Source of the DNA: Mucilaginibacter defluvii
GTDB taxonomy: Bacteria; Bacteroidota; Bacteroidia; Sphingobacteriales; Sphingobacteriaceae
Reading direction: 5' to 3'
Length of the DNA stretch: 64,000 nucleotides
Assembly (NCBI RefSeq): GCF_039543225.1
Contig: NZ_BAABJI010000001.1
Location: 771,193 to 835,192 of the forward strand
Part shown: piece by piece, positions 26,089 through 33,199 of the stretch
Position numbering within the stretch: position 1 is the stretch's first letter
How the letters are laid out: each line of letters begins with the position of its first letter
Notes under the pieces: generated by a model
Databases searched by the model: none
Told to the model about the DNA's origin: nothing
Seen by the model: only the letters and a program-made list of their open reading frames with translations
Translations under genes and position numbers: made by a program

Positions 26089-27375
26089 TCAGCTTAACTT
26101 TAATATCTTATTACCAACGGCGCAGTCAAGGCATTTCTTATGATCGCAGTAATTATTTTTTAACTCAAGCAATGCCTGGCTTTCAAACGCCGTTTTAATC
26201 TTCAACCCTAAATTAACAAAATCCGCTATAATGTTGTTTGTTTCGGCAGGTAAACTTTCTAACAACTTTAGCGCACGGTTAATGTGGTACTGCTGCCGGT
26301 GTTGCTTGCCGTAAGTAAATAAAAATAAAGCTACCGTATTCAGCAGTAAAACGTTTGTTGAAGCCTTGCCCAGGTTTTTTGGCGACGGCTTGCTTTCGGC
26401 ATCAAAGCGGTAATGGTTTTCCCAATAAGGGTTTATGCTGATGTTGTCAAATAATCCACGTAAAATTTCAACTTCCCGTATCTCCAGTACTTTGCTCAAC
26501 AGATGGTTTGATTGCATAACGAGCCCCGCAAACTGCGCCAGCCTGATGGTAGGGAAATTCTGCGGGCGCATGCGCATAAACTTCCATAAGTGATTATCAA
26601 CAGGAGTGAGGTTGTGTTTATGTTTAAGATATTGATACTCATCTTTTAATTTCTGCGGATAATCATCAACCACATCGCCATCCAGAAACCCGGCTTGCCC
26701 GAATATCAATGCCTCAATTTGCAGCGCATTGTTTTTGTGTTTGGCCAGCGTGATCTGCGGTAACGACCGTGCCAGCAGCTCAAAAGGCAGGGCATTGGTT
26801 TTAAAGCCAAAGTTGGCTGCCAAAAACTGGTAAAAAGTTTCTTCCCAGTCGCCGCGGTTGGTGGCCAATGTAGTTAACACTGCTTCCGAGCGTTTTTCGA
26901 GCCGCTCCACCAATATGCGTGATAGCCAGTTGCTCATGGTAAGCTCTTCAACCAGCGTAATGTTCGCCTCGCAGGGAATAAATTGCCGCTCGCCAAAAAT
27001 GAGGTTATGGTAACGGCCAAACAGATCGGGCGAAATACGGTTATGCAGCTCAAGCGTAGGTAAACGGCGGCCGTTGGGCAGGGTAACCGGGGCATCATCA
27101 CGATAAACTACGTGTAATATTACATTCTCGTATGCCTTATCTGTAATGTGGTTGTGGCGTTGCCAGTCGGCCGAGGAAATATGCAGTTCCACATTGCCCG
27201 CCCAGGTAGTGTCGCCAATGCGCAGGCGTGCGTTTTGAAAATCGGGCCCGGCATGTTTGTTATGCATACCTGCCGAATATACCTCGATCTCGTCACCCTC
27301 AACTGTTTTTAGCGCGGTACGGTCAAACAGCCGGAACTTCCATACGTAGTGCAAAAAATCCTCGGTGATAAGCAT
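26089..27375 (-). CDS. DUF2851 family protein
   Basis: 428 aa from ATG 27375; the open frame reaches 27441, but 'MLITEDFLHYVWKFRLFD' is the family start and the extra 22 codons are low complexity. The protein has conserved blocks 'VYSAGMHNKHAGPDFQNARLRIG', 'WAGNVELHISSADWQRHNH' and 'VYRDDAPV', and a C-terminal 'NNYCDHKKCLDCAVGNKIL' that could bind zinc. DUF2851 is widespread in Bacteroidota with unknown role. First gene of an operon with PspC. Confidence 0.85.
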   Translation of the reverse strand: MLITEDFLHYVWKFRLFDRTALKTVEGDEIEVYSAGMHNKHAGPDFQNARLRIGDTTWAGNVELHISSADWQRHNHITDKAYENVILHVVYRDDAPVTLPNGRRLPTLELHNRISPDLFGRYHNLIFGERQFIPCEANITLVEELTMSNWLSRILVERLEKRSEAVLTTLATNRGDWEETFYQFLAANFGFKTNALPFELLARSLPQITLAKHKNNALQIEALIFGQAGFLDGDVVDDYPQKLKDEYQYLKHKHNLTPVDNHLWKFMRMRPQNFPTIRLAQFAGLVMQSNHLLSKVLEIREVEILRGLFDNISINPYWENHYRFDAESKPSPKNLGKASTNVLLLNTVALFLFTYGKQHRQQYHINRALKLLESLPAETNNIIADFVNLGLKIKTAFESQALLELKNNYCDHKKCLDCAVGNKILKLS

Positions 27376-27454
27376 GCTGCAAAATAATGGTTTTGGTTGG
27401 GATTGGTGTAGTTGGATTTGAATTTTCGTTACCTGACTCACCCTGTCAACGCTT

Positions 27455-27534
27455 CGCTCGACGTCCCTCTCTTCGCGAGCGAAAAGAGGGAAGGGGCAAT
27501 AACCCTCTTTCCGCCAAAGGCGAAGAGAGGGAGT
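27455..27534. repeat. Short G/C-palindromic extragenic repeats, copy 3 (double)
   Basis: Two adjacent hairpins: CCCTCTCTTCGC with AGAGGG, then CCCTCTTTCCGCC with GGCGAAGAGAGGG. They fill most of the gap between the DUF2851 start and the transporter gene and share the C-rich/G-rich palindrome design of the other copies. Confidence 0.6.
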
Positions 27535-27625
27535 TAATTAAATATAGGATTGATGTTTGACCTTTTACCTTTTTCCTTTCGGCTTTCACCTAAAATGTCC
27601 CCTTAAAAAGAACTACTTTTAAATT

Positions 27626-28939
27626 ATGAATCAAACAGTAACCCCGCCTACTACTGCCGAACGCCTGCGATCCATCATTGGCGGCTCTATGGGTAATCTG
27701 GTGGAGTGGTACGATTGGTATGCCTATTCATCTTTTTCGCTCTATTTTTCTGATTCCTTTTTTAAGGATAGCAACCCTACGGTGCGTTTGCTGAATACTG
27801 CCGGCATATTCGCTATCGGTTTTTTAATGCGGCCTATCGGCGGTTGGCTTATGGGTATGTTTGCCGACAAAAAGGGACGTAAAACGGCGCTTACATTTTC
27901 GGTATTACTAATGAGTTTGGGTTCGCTGATTATCGCCGTTATCCCATCGTATGATAGTATTGGCGTTTTCGCGCCGTTGTTGTTGCTGCTGGCCCGTATG
28001 CTGCAAGGCATCAGCGTAGGCGGGGAGTACGGTACCAGCGCTACCTACCTTAGCGAGATGGCCGATAAAAAGCACCGCGGTTTTTATTCCAGTTTTCAAT
28101 ACGTTACGCTAATTATGGGGCAGTTGCTTGCCATGGGGGTACTGGTGCTGCTACAAAGGGTATTTTTATCAGAGGAGCAGCTACATGCCTGGGGTTGGCG
28201 CATCCCATTTGTAATAGGCGCTATACTGGCTGTTATTACCATGTACCTGCGCCGCAGTTTAAAGGAATCATCATCCTACCAAAACCAAAAAAACAGCGCC
28301 AACCCGTTAAAAGGCACATTACGTGCGTTGGCGCAGCACCCACGGGCGGTGTTCACTGTAATTGGTTTAACATTGGGCGGTACGGTAGCCTTTTATACGT
28401 TTACTACCTATATGCAAAAGTTTTTGGTTGATACCAGTAAGTTTACCAAGCCCGAGGCCTCGTTGATATCAACTGTATCGCTGGTTTTCTTTATGCTGCT
28501 GCAGCCCTTATTTGGTTTACTGAGCGATAAAATTGGGCGTAAACCATTACTGGTAGCTTTTGGTATACTTGGTACGCTGGTAACCATACCCGTGCTTAAG
28601 GCATTGAGCTATACCCACCAGGCCGCACCTGCTTTTATGCTGATTATGCTGGCGCTGGTGGTAGTAAGCTGCTATACTTCTATCAATGCCGTGGTAAAAG
28701 CTGAACTGTTCCCGGCCAATGTACGGGCATTGGGTGTTGGGTTTCCGTATGCTATAGCGGTATCCATTTTTGGCGGCACGGCCGAGTATATCGCGCTATA
28801 TCTTAAAAGTGAAGGACATCCCGAGTGGTTCTTTTACTATGTTACGGCATGTATATTTATATCCTTACTGATATACGGCACCATGAGCGATACCCGCAAG
28901 TCATCAAAAATTGAGAATGAATACATCAGCGAGGTATAG
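27626..28939 (+). CDS. MFS transporter, metabolite:H+ symporter (KgtP-like)
   Basis: 437 aa with 12 predicted membrane helices. 'IGGSMGNLVEWYDWYAYSSFSLYFS' at the N-terminus and 'GWLMGMFADKKGRKTAL', 'ARMLQGISVGGEYGTSATYLSEMADKKHRGFYSSF' are hallmarks of the MHS subfamily (alpha-ketoglutarate, proline/betaine, shikimate or citrate symporters). The substrate cannot be fixed; dicarboxylate or alpha-ketoglutarate is the best guess. Inner membrane, monocistronic by spacing. Confidence 0.85.
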   Translation: MNQTVTPPTTAERLRSIIGGSMGNLVEWYDWYAYSSFSLYFSDSFFKDSNPTVRLLNTAGIFAIGFLMRPIGGWLMGMFADKKGRKTALTFSVLLMSLGSLIIAVIPSYDSIGVFAPLLLLLARMLQGISVGGEYGTSATYLSEMADKKHRGFYSSFQYVTLIMGQLLAMGVLVLLQRVFLSEEQLHAWGWRIPFVIGAILAVITMYLRRSLKESSSYQNQKNSANPLKGTLRALAQHPRAVFTVIGLTLGGTVAFYTFTTYMQKFLVDTSKFTKPEASLISTVSLVFFMLLQPLFGLLSDKIGRKPLLVAFGILGTLVTIPVLKALSYTHQAAPAFMLIMLALVVVSCYTSINAVVKAELFPANVRALGVGFPYAIAVSIFGGTAEYIALYLKSEGHPEWFFYYVTACIFISLLIYGTMSDTRKSSKIENEYISEV

Positions 28940-28972
28940 CTTTTCAAAAAATCAATAATCAGCAAAAAAGCT

Positions 28973-29009
28973 TATTTTTGCGCCTTACCAAACGGGTTCG
29001 TCCCGGTTT
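28973..29009 (+). promoter_or_regulatory. Promoter and leader hairpin of the M20 deacetylase gene
   Basis: -7 box TATTTTTG at 28973-28980, then a 32-nt leader containing AACGGG-ttcgt-CCCGGTT (28991-29009), a hairpin with a bulged G ending 3 bp before the start codon. Confidence 0.45.
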
Positions 29010-29012
29010 TAT

Positions 29013-30077
29013 ATGACCGATAAACAGCACCTTTTTCAGCAGGCGGTACAATTGCTACAGCAGTTGATCGCTACGCCCTCATTCAGCAAAGAGGAAGACC
29101 GCACTGCCGACCTTATAGAACAGTTTTTAAAGCAGCATGGCATCGATGTTCACCGTAAACTGAACAACCTTTGGGCATGGAATAAGCACTTCGACCCGGC
29201 CAAACCTACCATCCTGCTTAACTCGCACCACGATACGGTAAAACCTAATTCAGGCTACACCCGCGATCCGTTTGATGCTAAGATAGAGGATGGCAAGTTA
29301 TACGGTTTGGGTAGTAATGATGCCGGCGGTTGCCTGGTATCGCTCATAGCCGTATTCCTGTACTTTTATGAGCAGGAGGGTTTGAAATACAACTTTTGCC
29401 TGGCTACTACTGCTGAAGAGGAAATATCTGGTGTTAACGGGCTGGAGCTGATCATCCCTGATTTGGGCGAATTGAGTTTTGGCATAGTAGGCGAACCCAC
29501 CCAGATGCACCTGGCCATTGCCGAAAAGGGCCTGATGGTGCTGGATTGTGCCAGCCACGGCAAAGCCGGCCACGCTGCCCGCGAGGAAGGGGACAATGCT
29601 ATCTATAAAGCCCTGACGGATATTGAGTGGTTCCGTAACTTCAGGTTTCCTAAGGAGTCGGAAGTGTTTGGGCCGGTAAAAATGTCGGTTACCATTATCA
29701 ATGCCGGTTCGCAGCACAACGTGGTACCCGCAAGTTGTACTTTTACCGTTGACGTGCGCGTTACGGACGCTTATCGTAATGAGGAAGTGCTGGAGATCAT
29801 CCGTGAGCATGTAAGCTGCGAAGTTAAGCCGCGTTCTATTCGCTTAAAACCGTCATCAATTGATAAAACCCACCCGATAGTGCAGGCCGGTATTGCCCTG
29901 GGCAGAGATACCTACGGTTCGCCCACAACGTCCGACCAATCATTGCTGGATATTCCATCATTAAAAATCGGTCCCGGCGATTCAGCACGTTCACATACTG
30001 CTGATGAGTTTATTTTTGTGGATGAGATACGTGATGGTATAGAGATTTATATTGATATGTTAGAGCAGATTTGTTAA
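29013..30077 (+). CDS. argE: M20-family deacetylase, probably acetylornithine deacetylase
   Basis: 354 aa. M20 metallopeptidase-type motifs are complete: 'LNSHHDTVKP' (metal His and Asp), 'GLGSNDAGGC' (bridging Asp), 'ATTAEEEISG' (catalytic Glu pair), 'GEPTQMHLAIAEKGLM', and a C-terminal 'SARSHTADEFI' with the last His ligand. Length and order fit the short ArgE/DapE-type enzyme of Bacteroidota, which removes the acyl group from N-acyl-ornithine in arginine synthesis. argH lies 16 kb away in this window. Acetyl versus succinyl donor specificity cannot be read from sequence. Confidence 0.78.
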   Translation: MTDKQHLFQQAVQLLQQLIATPSFSKEEDRTADLIEQFLKQHGIDVHRKLNNLWAWNKHFDPAKPTILLNSHHDTVKPNSGYTRDPFDAKIEDGKLYGLGSNDAGGCLVSLIAVFLYFYEQEGLKYNFCLATTAEEEISGVNGLELIIPDLGELSFGIVGEPTQMHLAIAEKGLMVLDCASHGKAGHAAREEGDNAIYKALTDIEWFRNFRFPKESEVFGPVKMSVTIINAGSQHNVVPASCTFTVDVRVTDAYRNEEVLEIIREHVSCEVKPRSIRLKPSSIDKTHPIVQAGIALGRDTYGSPTTSDQSLLDIPSLKIGPGDSARSHTADEFIFVDEIRDGIEIYIDMLEQIC

Positions 30078-30103
30078 GTTGATTCTTAGATAAGTCACTT
30101 CAT

Positions 30104-30220
30104 TACCTGTCTTAAAACTTCTTTTGTGCGAACAAAAGAAGCAAAAGTCGCCGGCTGTTTAATTTTCTGTGAAGGGTAGTGCATCATCAGTGCTACCCGA
30201 AAATTAAGAGACCGGAATTA
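30104..30220. repeat. Structured dispersed repeat, copy B (module 2 only)
   Basis: Hairpin CTTCTTTTGT / ACAAAAGAAG with loop gcga (30118-30141), then GCCGGC arm, TTAATTTTC / GAAAATTAA outer stem and GGGTAGTGC / GTGCTACCC inner stem. The loop-closing pair is T-A here and A-T in the other copies, which is compensatory. It begins 27 bp after the deacetylase stop. Confidence 0.75.
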
Positions 30221-30251
30221 TAGTTTATGCTTGTTTAGTAGTAAATCTGAA

Positions 30252-30545
30252 GCGTTGACCTGCCGGAAAACCGGGCCGGGAGTATGGCCTGTGGATGGAA
30301 GGATTTTTTCGGCTTGACTATTGGTTATTTTGTGTACAAGACAAAGTAACTGGTCTCTACGGCCAAGAGCAGGCTGACGATAATTTTGGCAGAAACTCTT
30401 AATAAAAGCAAATAGTTCATCATTTGTCCTAAATTTCTTTTGAGCGATCAAAAGAAACAAAAATCGCCGGCTACGTCCTGCCCGGTGAAAGGTTGTGCTT
30501 TGGCAGAGTTTGTGCTACTCCGGGCATTACTGATGCCGGTTGTTA
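30252..30545. repeat. Structured dispersed repeat, copy C (diverged module 2)
   Basis: Module 1 (30252-30385) with hairpin GTTATTTTGT / ACAAAGTAAC, then the TTCTTTTGA / TCAAAAGAA hairpin. After GCCGGC the usual arms are replaced by unrelated bases that still pair: GCCCGG (30479-30484) with CCGGGC (30520-30525), closed again by GCCGG. The region 30078-30953 therefore contains repeats only and no supportable gene; two antisense frames across it are rejected. Confidence 0.75.
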
Positions 30546-30608
30546 GGCTATTTACGGTTGGTACTCGAATATATTTGTCAATTTCTAATAACATAATTTC
30601 CAAATGAG

Positions 30609-30895
30609 CGTTGGCCTGCCGGAAAACCGGACCGGGAGTATGGCCTGTGGGTGGAAGGATTTTTTCGGCTTGACTTTTGGTTACATTGTGTCCAAGACAA
30701 AGTAACTGGCCTCTGCGGCCTAAGAGCAGGCTGACGATGATTAAATCACGATTACTTAAATAAAGCACTAACAGTTTATTACTTGTCTTAAATTTCTTTT
30801 GAGCGATCAAAAGAAGCAGAAGTCGCCGGCTGTTTAATTTTCTGTGAAGGGCAGTGCATCATCAGTGCTACCTGAAAATTAAGAGGCCGGAGGAG
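30609..30895. repeat. Structured dispersed repeat, full copy D
   Basis: About 285 bp: GGCCTGCCGGaaaaCCGG, hairpin GTTACATTGT / ACAAAGTAAC, linker, TTCTTTTGA / TCAAAAGAA, then TTAATTTTC / GAAAATTAA with inner GGCAGTGC / GTGCTACC. Same orientation as copies B and C. Confidence 0.8.
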
Positions 30896-30936
30896 TCGGT
30901 TATGAGAGGTTTATGCGTTTTTAATAATTAAAAGAA

Positions 30937-30955
30937 ACGTCGGCCCGCCGGAATC
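30937..30955. repeat. Structured dispersed repeat, truncated copy E
   Basis: Only the first 19 bases of module 1 (CGTCGGCCCGCCGGAA) remain. It supplies the stop region of the following minus-strand gene. Confidence 0.4.
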
Positions 30956-31520
30956 AACCAGCTAAATAGCTTTCGCCTGTCAGCTTTTTAAATTTTCTTT
31001 CTTTATTATTCCATCTCATCAGGTAAATCAGCGCGCCCGCCGTGTAGCATAACGGAAATAAAAGTAACAGAAACATCACATCGGCATTCATTGACGGGAA
31101 AGTGCCGCTTATTGAAGTGATAAGTAATGCTATGAAAGACATCGGTACGATCAGCATCATGCCCATAACAACGCCGCCATTTTGTAGGCAATATCGGGTG
31201 CGGCCTACAAGCCGGTCTTTGTCCCAGGTTTTAACAAATTCAATCCGATTAAGGTCTTCTTCAATAAGGCCTGATTGTTTAAGCTTTTCTATCTTTTTGA
31301 GCTGTGAAATCGCATTTTCGTAAAAACTTGATGCAGACAGGGCAAATAATCCTATATATAACATAGAAGGTGACCATAGCTTAGCATCGGCTTTAAAAAC
31401 TGTGTACAATCCTTCAATTAACAGAAAACATGAAGTAATACAGACAAAATAGTAAACGTTAGCTTTTAGCCTGCCTTTTTTTATAAACCACCGTAAAAGC
31501 TTTTCGTTTTTGATTATCAT
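30954..31520 (-). CDS. Four-helix membrane protein of unknown function
   Basis: 188 aa: basic N-terminus, membrane segments at about residues 20-40, 50-65, 115-135 and 145-168, and a cytosolic helix with 'KKIEKLKQSGLIEEDLNRIEFVKTWDKDRLVGRTRYCLQNGG' between the second and third. No family recognised. It starts 4 bp after the pyrB stop on the same strand, so it is probably read from the pyrR-pyrB transcript, but a link to pyrimidine metabolism is not shown. Its stop codon lies at the edge of repeat fragment E. Confidence 0.6.
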   Translation of the reverse strand: MIIKNEKLLRWFIKKGRLKANVYYFVCITSCFLLIEGLYTVFKADAKLWSPSMLYIGLFALSASSFYENAISQLKKIEKLKQSGLIEEDLNRIEFVKTWDKDRLVGRTRYCLQNGGVVMGMMLIVPMSFIALLITSISGTFPSMNADVMFLLLLFPLCYTAGALIYLMRWNNKERKFKKLTGESYLAG

Positions 31521-31524
31521 GGCA

Positions 31525-32451
31525 TTATACCGTTTGCCCGGCTAACAAATACAGTACCGCCATACGCACGGCTACGCCGTTTTCCACCTGGTCAAGTATA
31601 ACGGATTGTTTGCTGTCAGCCACATCGCTGGTTATTTCAACGCCGCGGTTAATGGGGCCGGGGTGCATCACCATGATCTCTTTATCCAGGCTATCCAGTA
31701 TTTGCTTGTTTAAACCGTAAAGCATGGTATACTCGCGCAGGGATGGAAAGTATTTTATATCCTGACGCTCTAACTGTATACGCAGCATGTTGGCCACATC
31801 GCACCAGTTAAGCGCTTTGATAAGGTTATGTTCCACTTTTACACCCAGTGTGCCAATGTATTTAGGTATAAGCGTAGTGGGGCCGCAAACCATTACTTCG
31901 GCACCCAGTTGTTTAAGGCAAAGTATGTTAGATAATGCTACGCGCGAGTGCAATATATCACCCACGATCACCACTTTTTTACCGGCAACATCGCCATATT
32001 TTTCGCGGATAGAATAAGCGTCCAACAGAGCTTGGGTAGGATGCTCGTGCGCGCCATCGCCGGCGTTTACAATTTGAGCATTTACGTGTTTTGACAGGAA
32101 GATGCCCGCACCGGCATAAGGGTGGCGCATCACCACCATATCCACCTTCATGGCTAAAATGTTGTTCACGGTATCAATCAGCGTTTCGCCTTTGCTTACT
32201 GATGATGACGACGCCGCGAAGTTTACCACATCGGCCGAAAGGCGCTTCTCAGCCAGTTCAAACGACAGGCGGGTACGGGTGGAGTTCTCAAAAAATATGT
32301 TGGCGATGGTAACATCCCTAAGCGAGGGCACTTTCTTTATCGGCCTGTTTAAAACAGCTTTAAAAGTGTCGGCTGTTTGCAATATCAGTTCAATATCTGC
32401 CTGAGTCAGATCCTTAATGCCTAAAAGGTGCCTTGTGCTTAATCCTGCCAT
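31525..32451 (-). CDS. pyrB: Aspartate carbamoyltransferase catalytic subunit
   Basis: 308 aa. Carbamoyl-phosphate loop 'FFENSTRTRLSFE' (near residues 52-64), 'HPTQALLDAYSI', 'VVIVGDILHSRVALSN' and 'MHPGPINRGVEI' identify the catalytic chain that joins carbamoyl phosphate and aspartate in pyrimidine synthesis. 'SKGETLIDT' holds the aspartate-side loop. It follows pyrR by 78 bp on the same strand; no pyrI is adjacent. Confidence 0.95.
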   Translation of the reverse strand: MAGLSTRHLLGIKDLTQADIELILQTADTFKAVLNRPIKKVPSLRDVTIANIFFENSTRTRLSFELAEKRLSADVVNFAASSSSVSKGETLIDTVNNILAMKVDMVVMRHPYAGAGIFLSKHVNAQIVNAGDGAHEHPTQALLDAYSIREKYGDVAGKKVVIVGDILHSRVALSNILCLKQLGAEVMVCGPTTLIPKYIGTLGVKVEHNLIKALNWCDVANMLRIQLERQDIKYFPSLREYTMLYGLNKQILDSLDKEIMVMHPGPINRGVEITSDVADSKQSVILDQVENGVAVRMAVLYLLAGQTV

Positions 32452-32460
32452 ATTATGTTG

Positions 32461-32494
32461 ATTTCGAAATTCGGAAGTTCGATTTCGAATTTTA
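32461..32494. promoter_or_regulatory. Interrupted palindrome between pyrR and pyrB
   Basis: GATTTCGAAATTCGG and GTTCGATTTCGAATTT: two TTCGAA cores around a central GGAAG, within the 78-bp pyrR-pyrB gap and 10 bp from the pyrB start. It could be an operator, a transcript hairpin or another dispersed repeat; no T-run makes an attenuator unlikely. Confidence 0.35.
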
Positions 32495-32529
32495 TTTAAA
32501 TCTTACTATATACAACTGAGCCGGTAATT

Positions 32530-33075
32530 TTACTTTACCTCGCTCAACAGCTCTATTTTATCCTCGCCGTCCGTCTCTTTCCAGCTTACTACTACGCGTT
32601 GCGATGCTATCGAATCCACCTCGATACCTACATAATCAGCAGCCACCGGTATATGCCTTGAGTAGCGGCGGTCAACCAGGGTAAGCAGTTCCACTTTTTC
32701 GGGGCGGCCAAAGGCCTGCATGGCATCCATAGCGGCGCGTATGGTGCGGCCGGTCCACAACACATCGTCCATCATCACCACTTTTTTACCCTCAATAATA
32801 AAATCAATACGGGTTTGGTTAGGCACCAGCGGATTTTCGCGCCTGCGAAAATCATCCCGGTAAAAGGTAATGTCCAGGTCGCCCTGTAAAATGGTATCGT
32901 TGGGTAATATTTTGCGGAGTTCTTCGGCCACGCGCTTGGCTAAAAATATGCCGCGCGGCTGAATGCCTATAAGTACGGTGTTTGAAAAATCGTTATGATT
33001 CTCGATCAACTGACGACACAATCGCTGTATTGTTATCTGAAATTTCTGACCGTCGAGCAGTGTTAGATTTAGCAT
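32530..33075 (-). CDS. pyrR: PyrR bifunctional regulator / uracil phosphoribosyltransferase
   Basis: 181 aa from ATG 33075. The PRPP-binding loop 'VVMMDDVLWTGRTIRAAMDA' (about residues 93-112) and 'IGIQPRGIFLAKRVAEEL' near the N-terminus are characteristic of PyrR, followed by 'LVDRRYSRHIPVAADYVGIEV'. PyrR binds pyr mRNA in Firmicutes; whether it does so here is unknown. The open frame extends 19 codons upstream, but a TATTTTTG box at 33094-33101 puts the transcript start between, so ATG 33075 is used. Confidence 0.9.
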   Translation of the reverse strand: MLNLTLLDGQKFQITIQRLCRQLIENHNDFSNTVLIGIQPRGIFLAKRVAEELRKILPNDTILQGDLDITFYRDDFRRRENPLVPNQTRIDFIIEGKKVVMMDDVLWTGRTIRAAMDAMQAFGRPEKVELLTLVDRRYSRHIPVAADYVGIEVDSIASQRVVVSWKETDGEDKIELLSEVK

Positions 33076-33093
33076 CGCTGGGATAGATTTGGG

Positions 33094-33101
33094 CAAAAAT
33101 A
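33094..33101 (-). promoter_or_regulatory. -7 box of the pyrR-pyrB operon
   Basis: TATTTTTG on the minus strand, 18 bp before the pyrR start. Leader of about 12 nt, too short for a classical PyrR attenuator upstream of pyrR. Confidence 0.55.
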
Positions 33102-33199
33102 TGAAAAAGTTTGATTTTAATACCAGCCCCACGGTATGTTAAGTTAAACTTGCTTATATTGACATTGAATTTACCTGAGAGACCTTACAACTTACCTCC

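Noticed and set aside
30218-30810. Two minus-strand ORFs (80 and 120 aa) across the structured-repeat cluster, sharing a 'SQAEKIL..TGHTPGPVFRQ.NA' segment
   Set aside because: They are read through copies C and D of the repeat, and the same segment is frameshifted in copy A, so the shared peptide follows from DNA similarity and hairpins, not from selection on protein.
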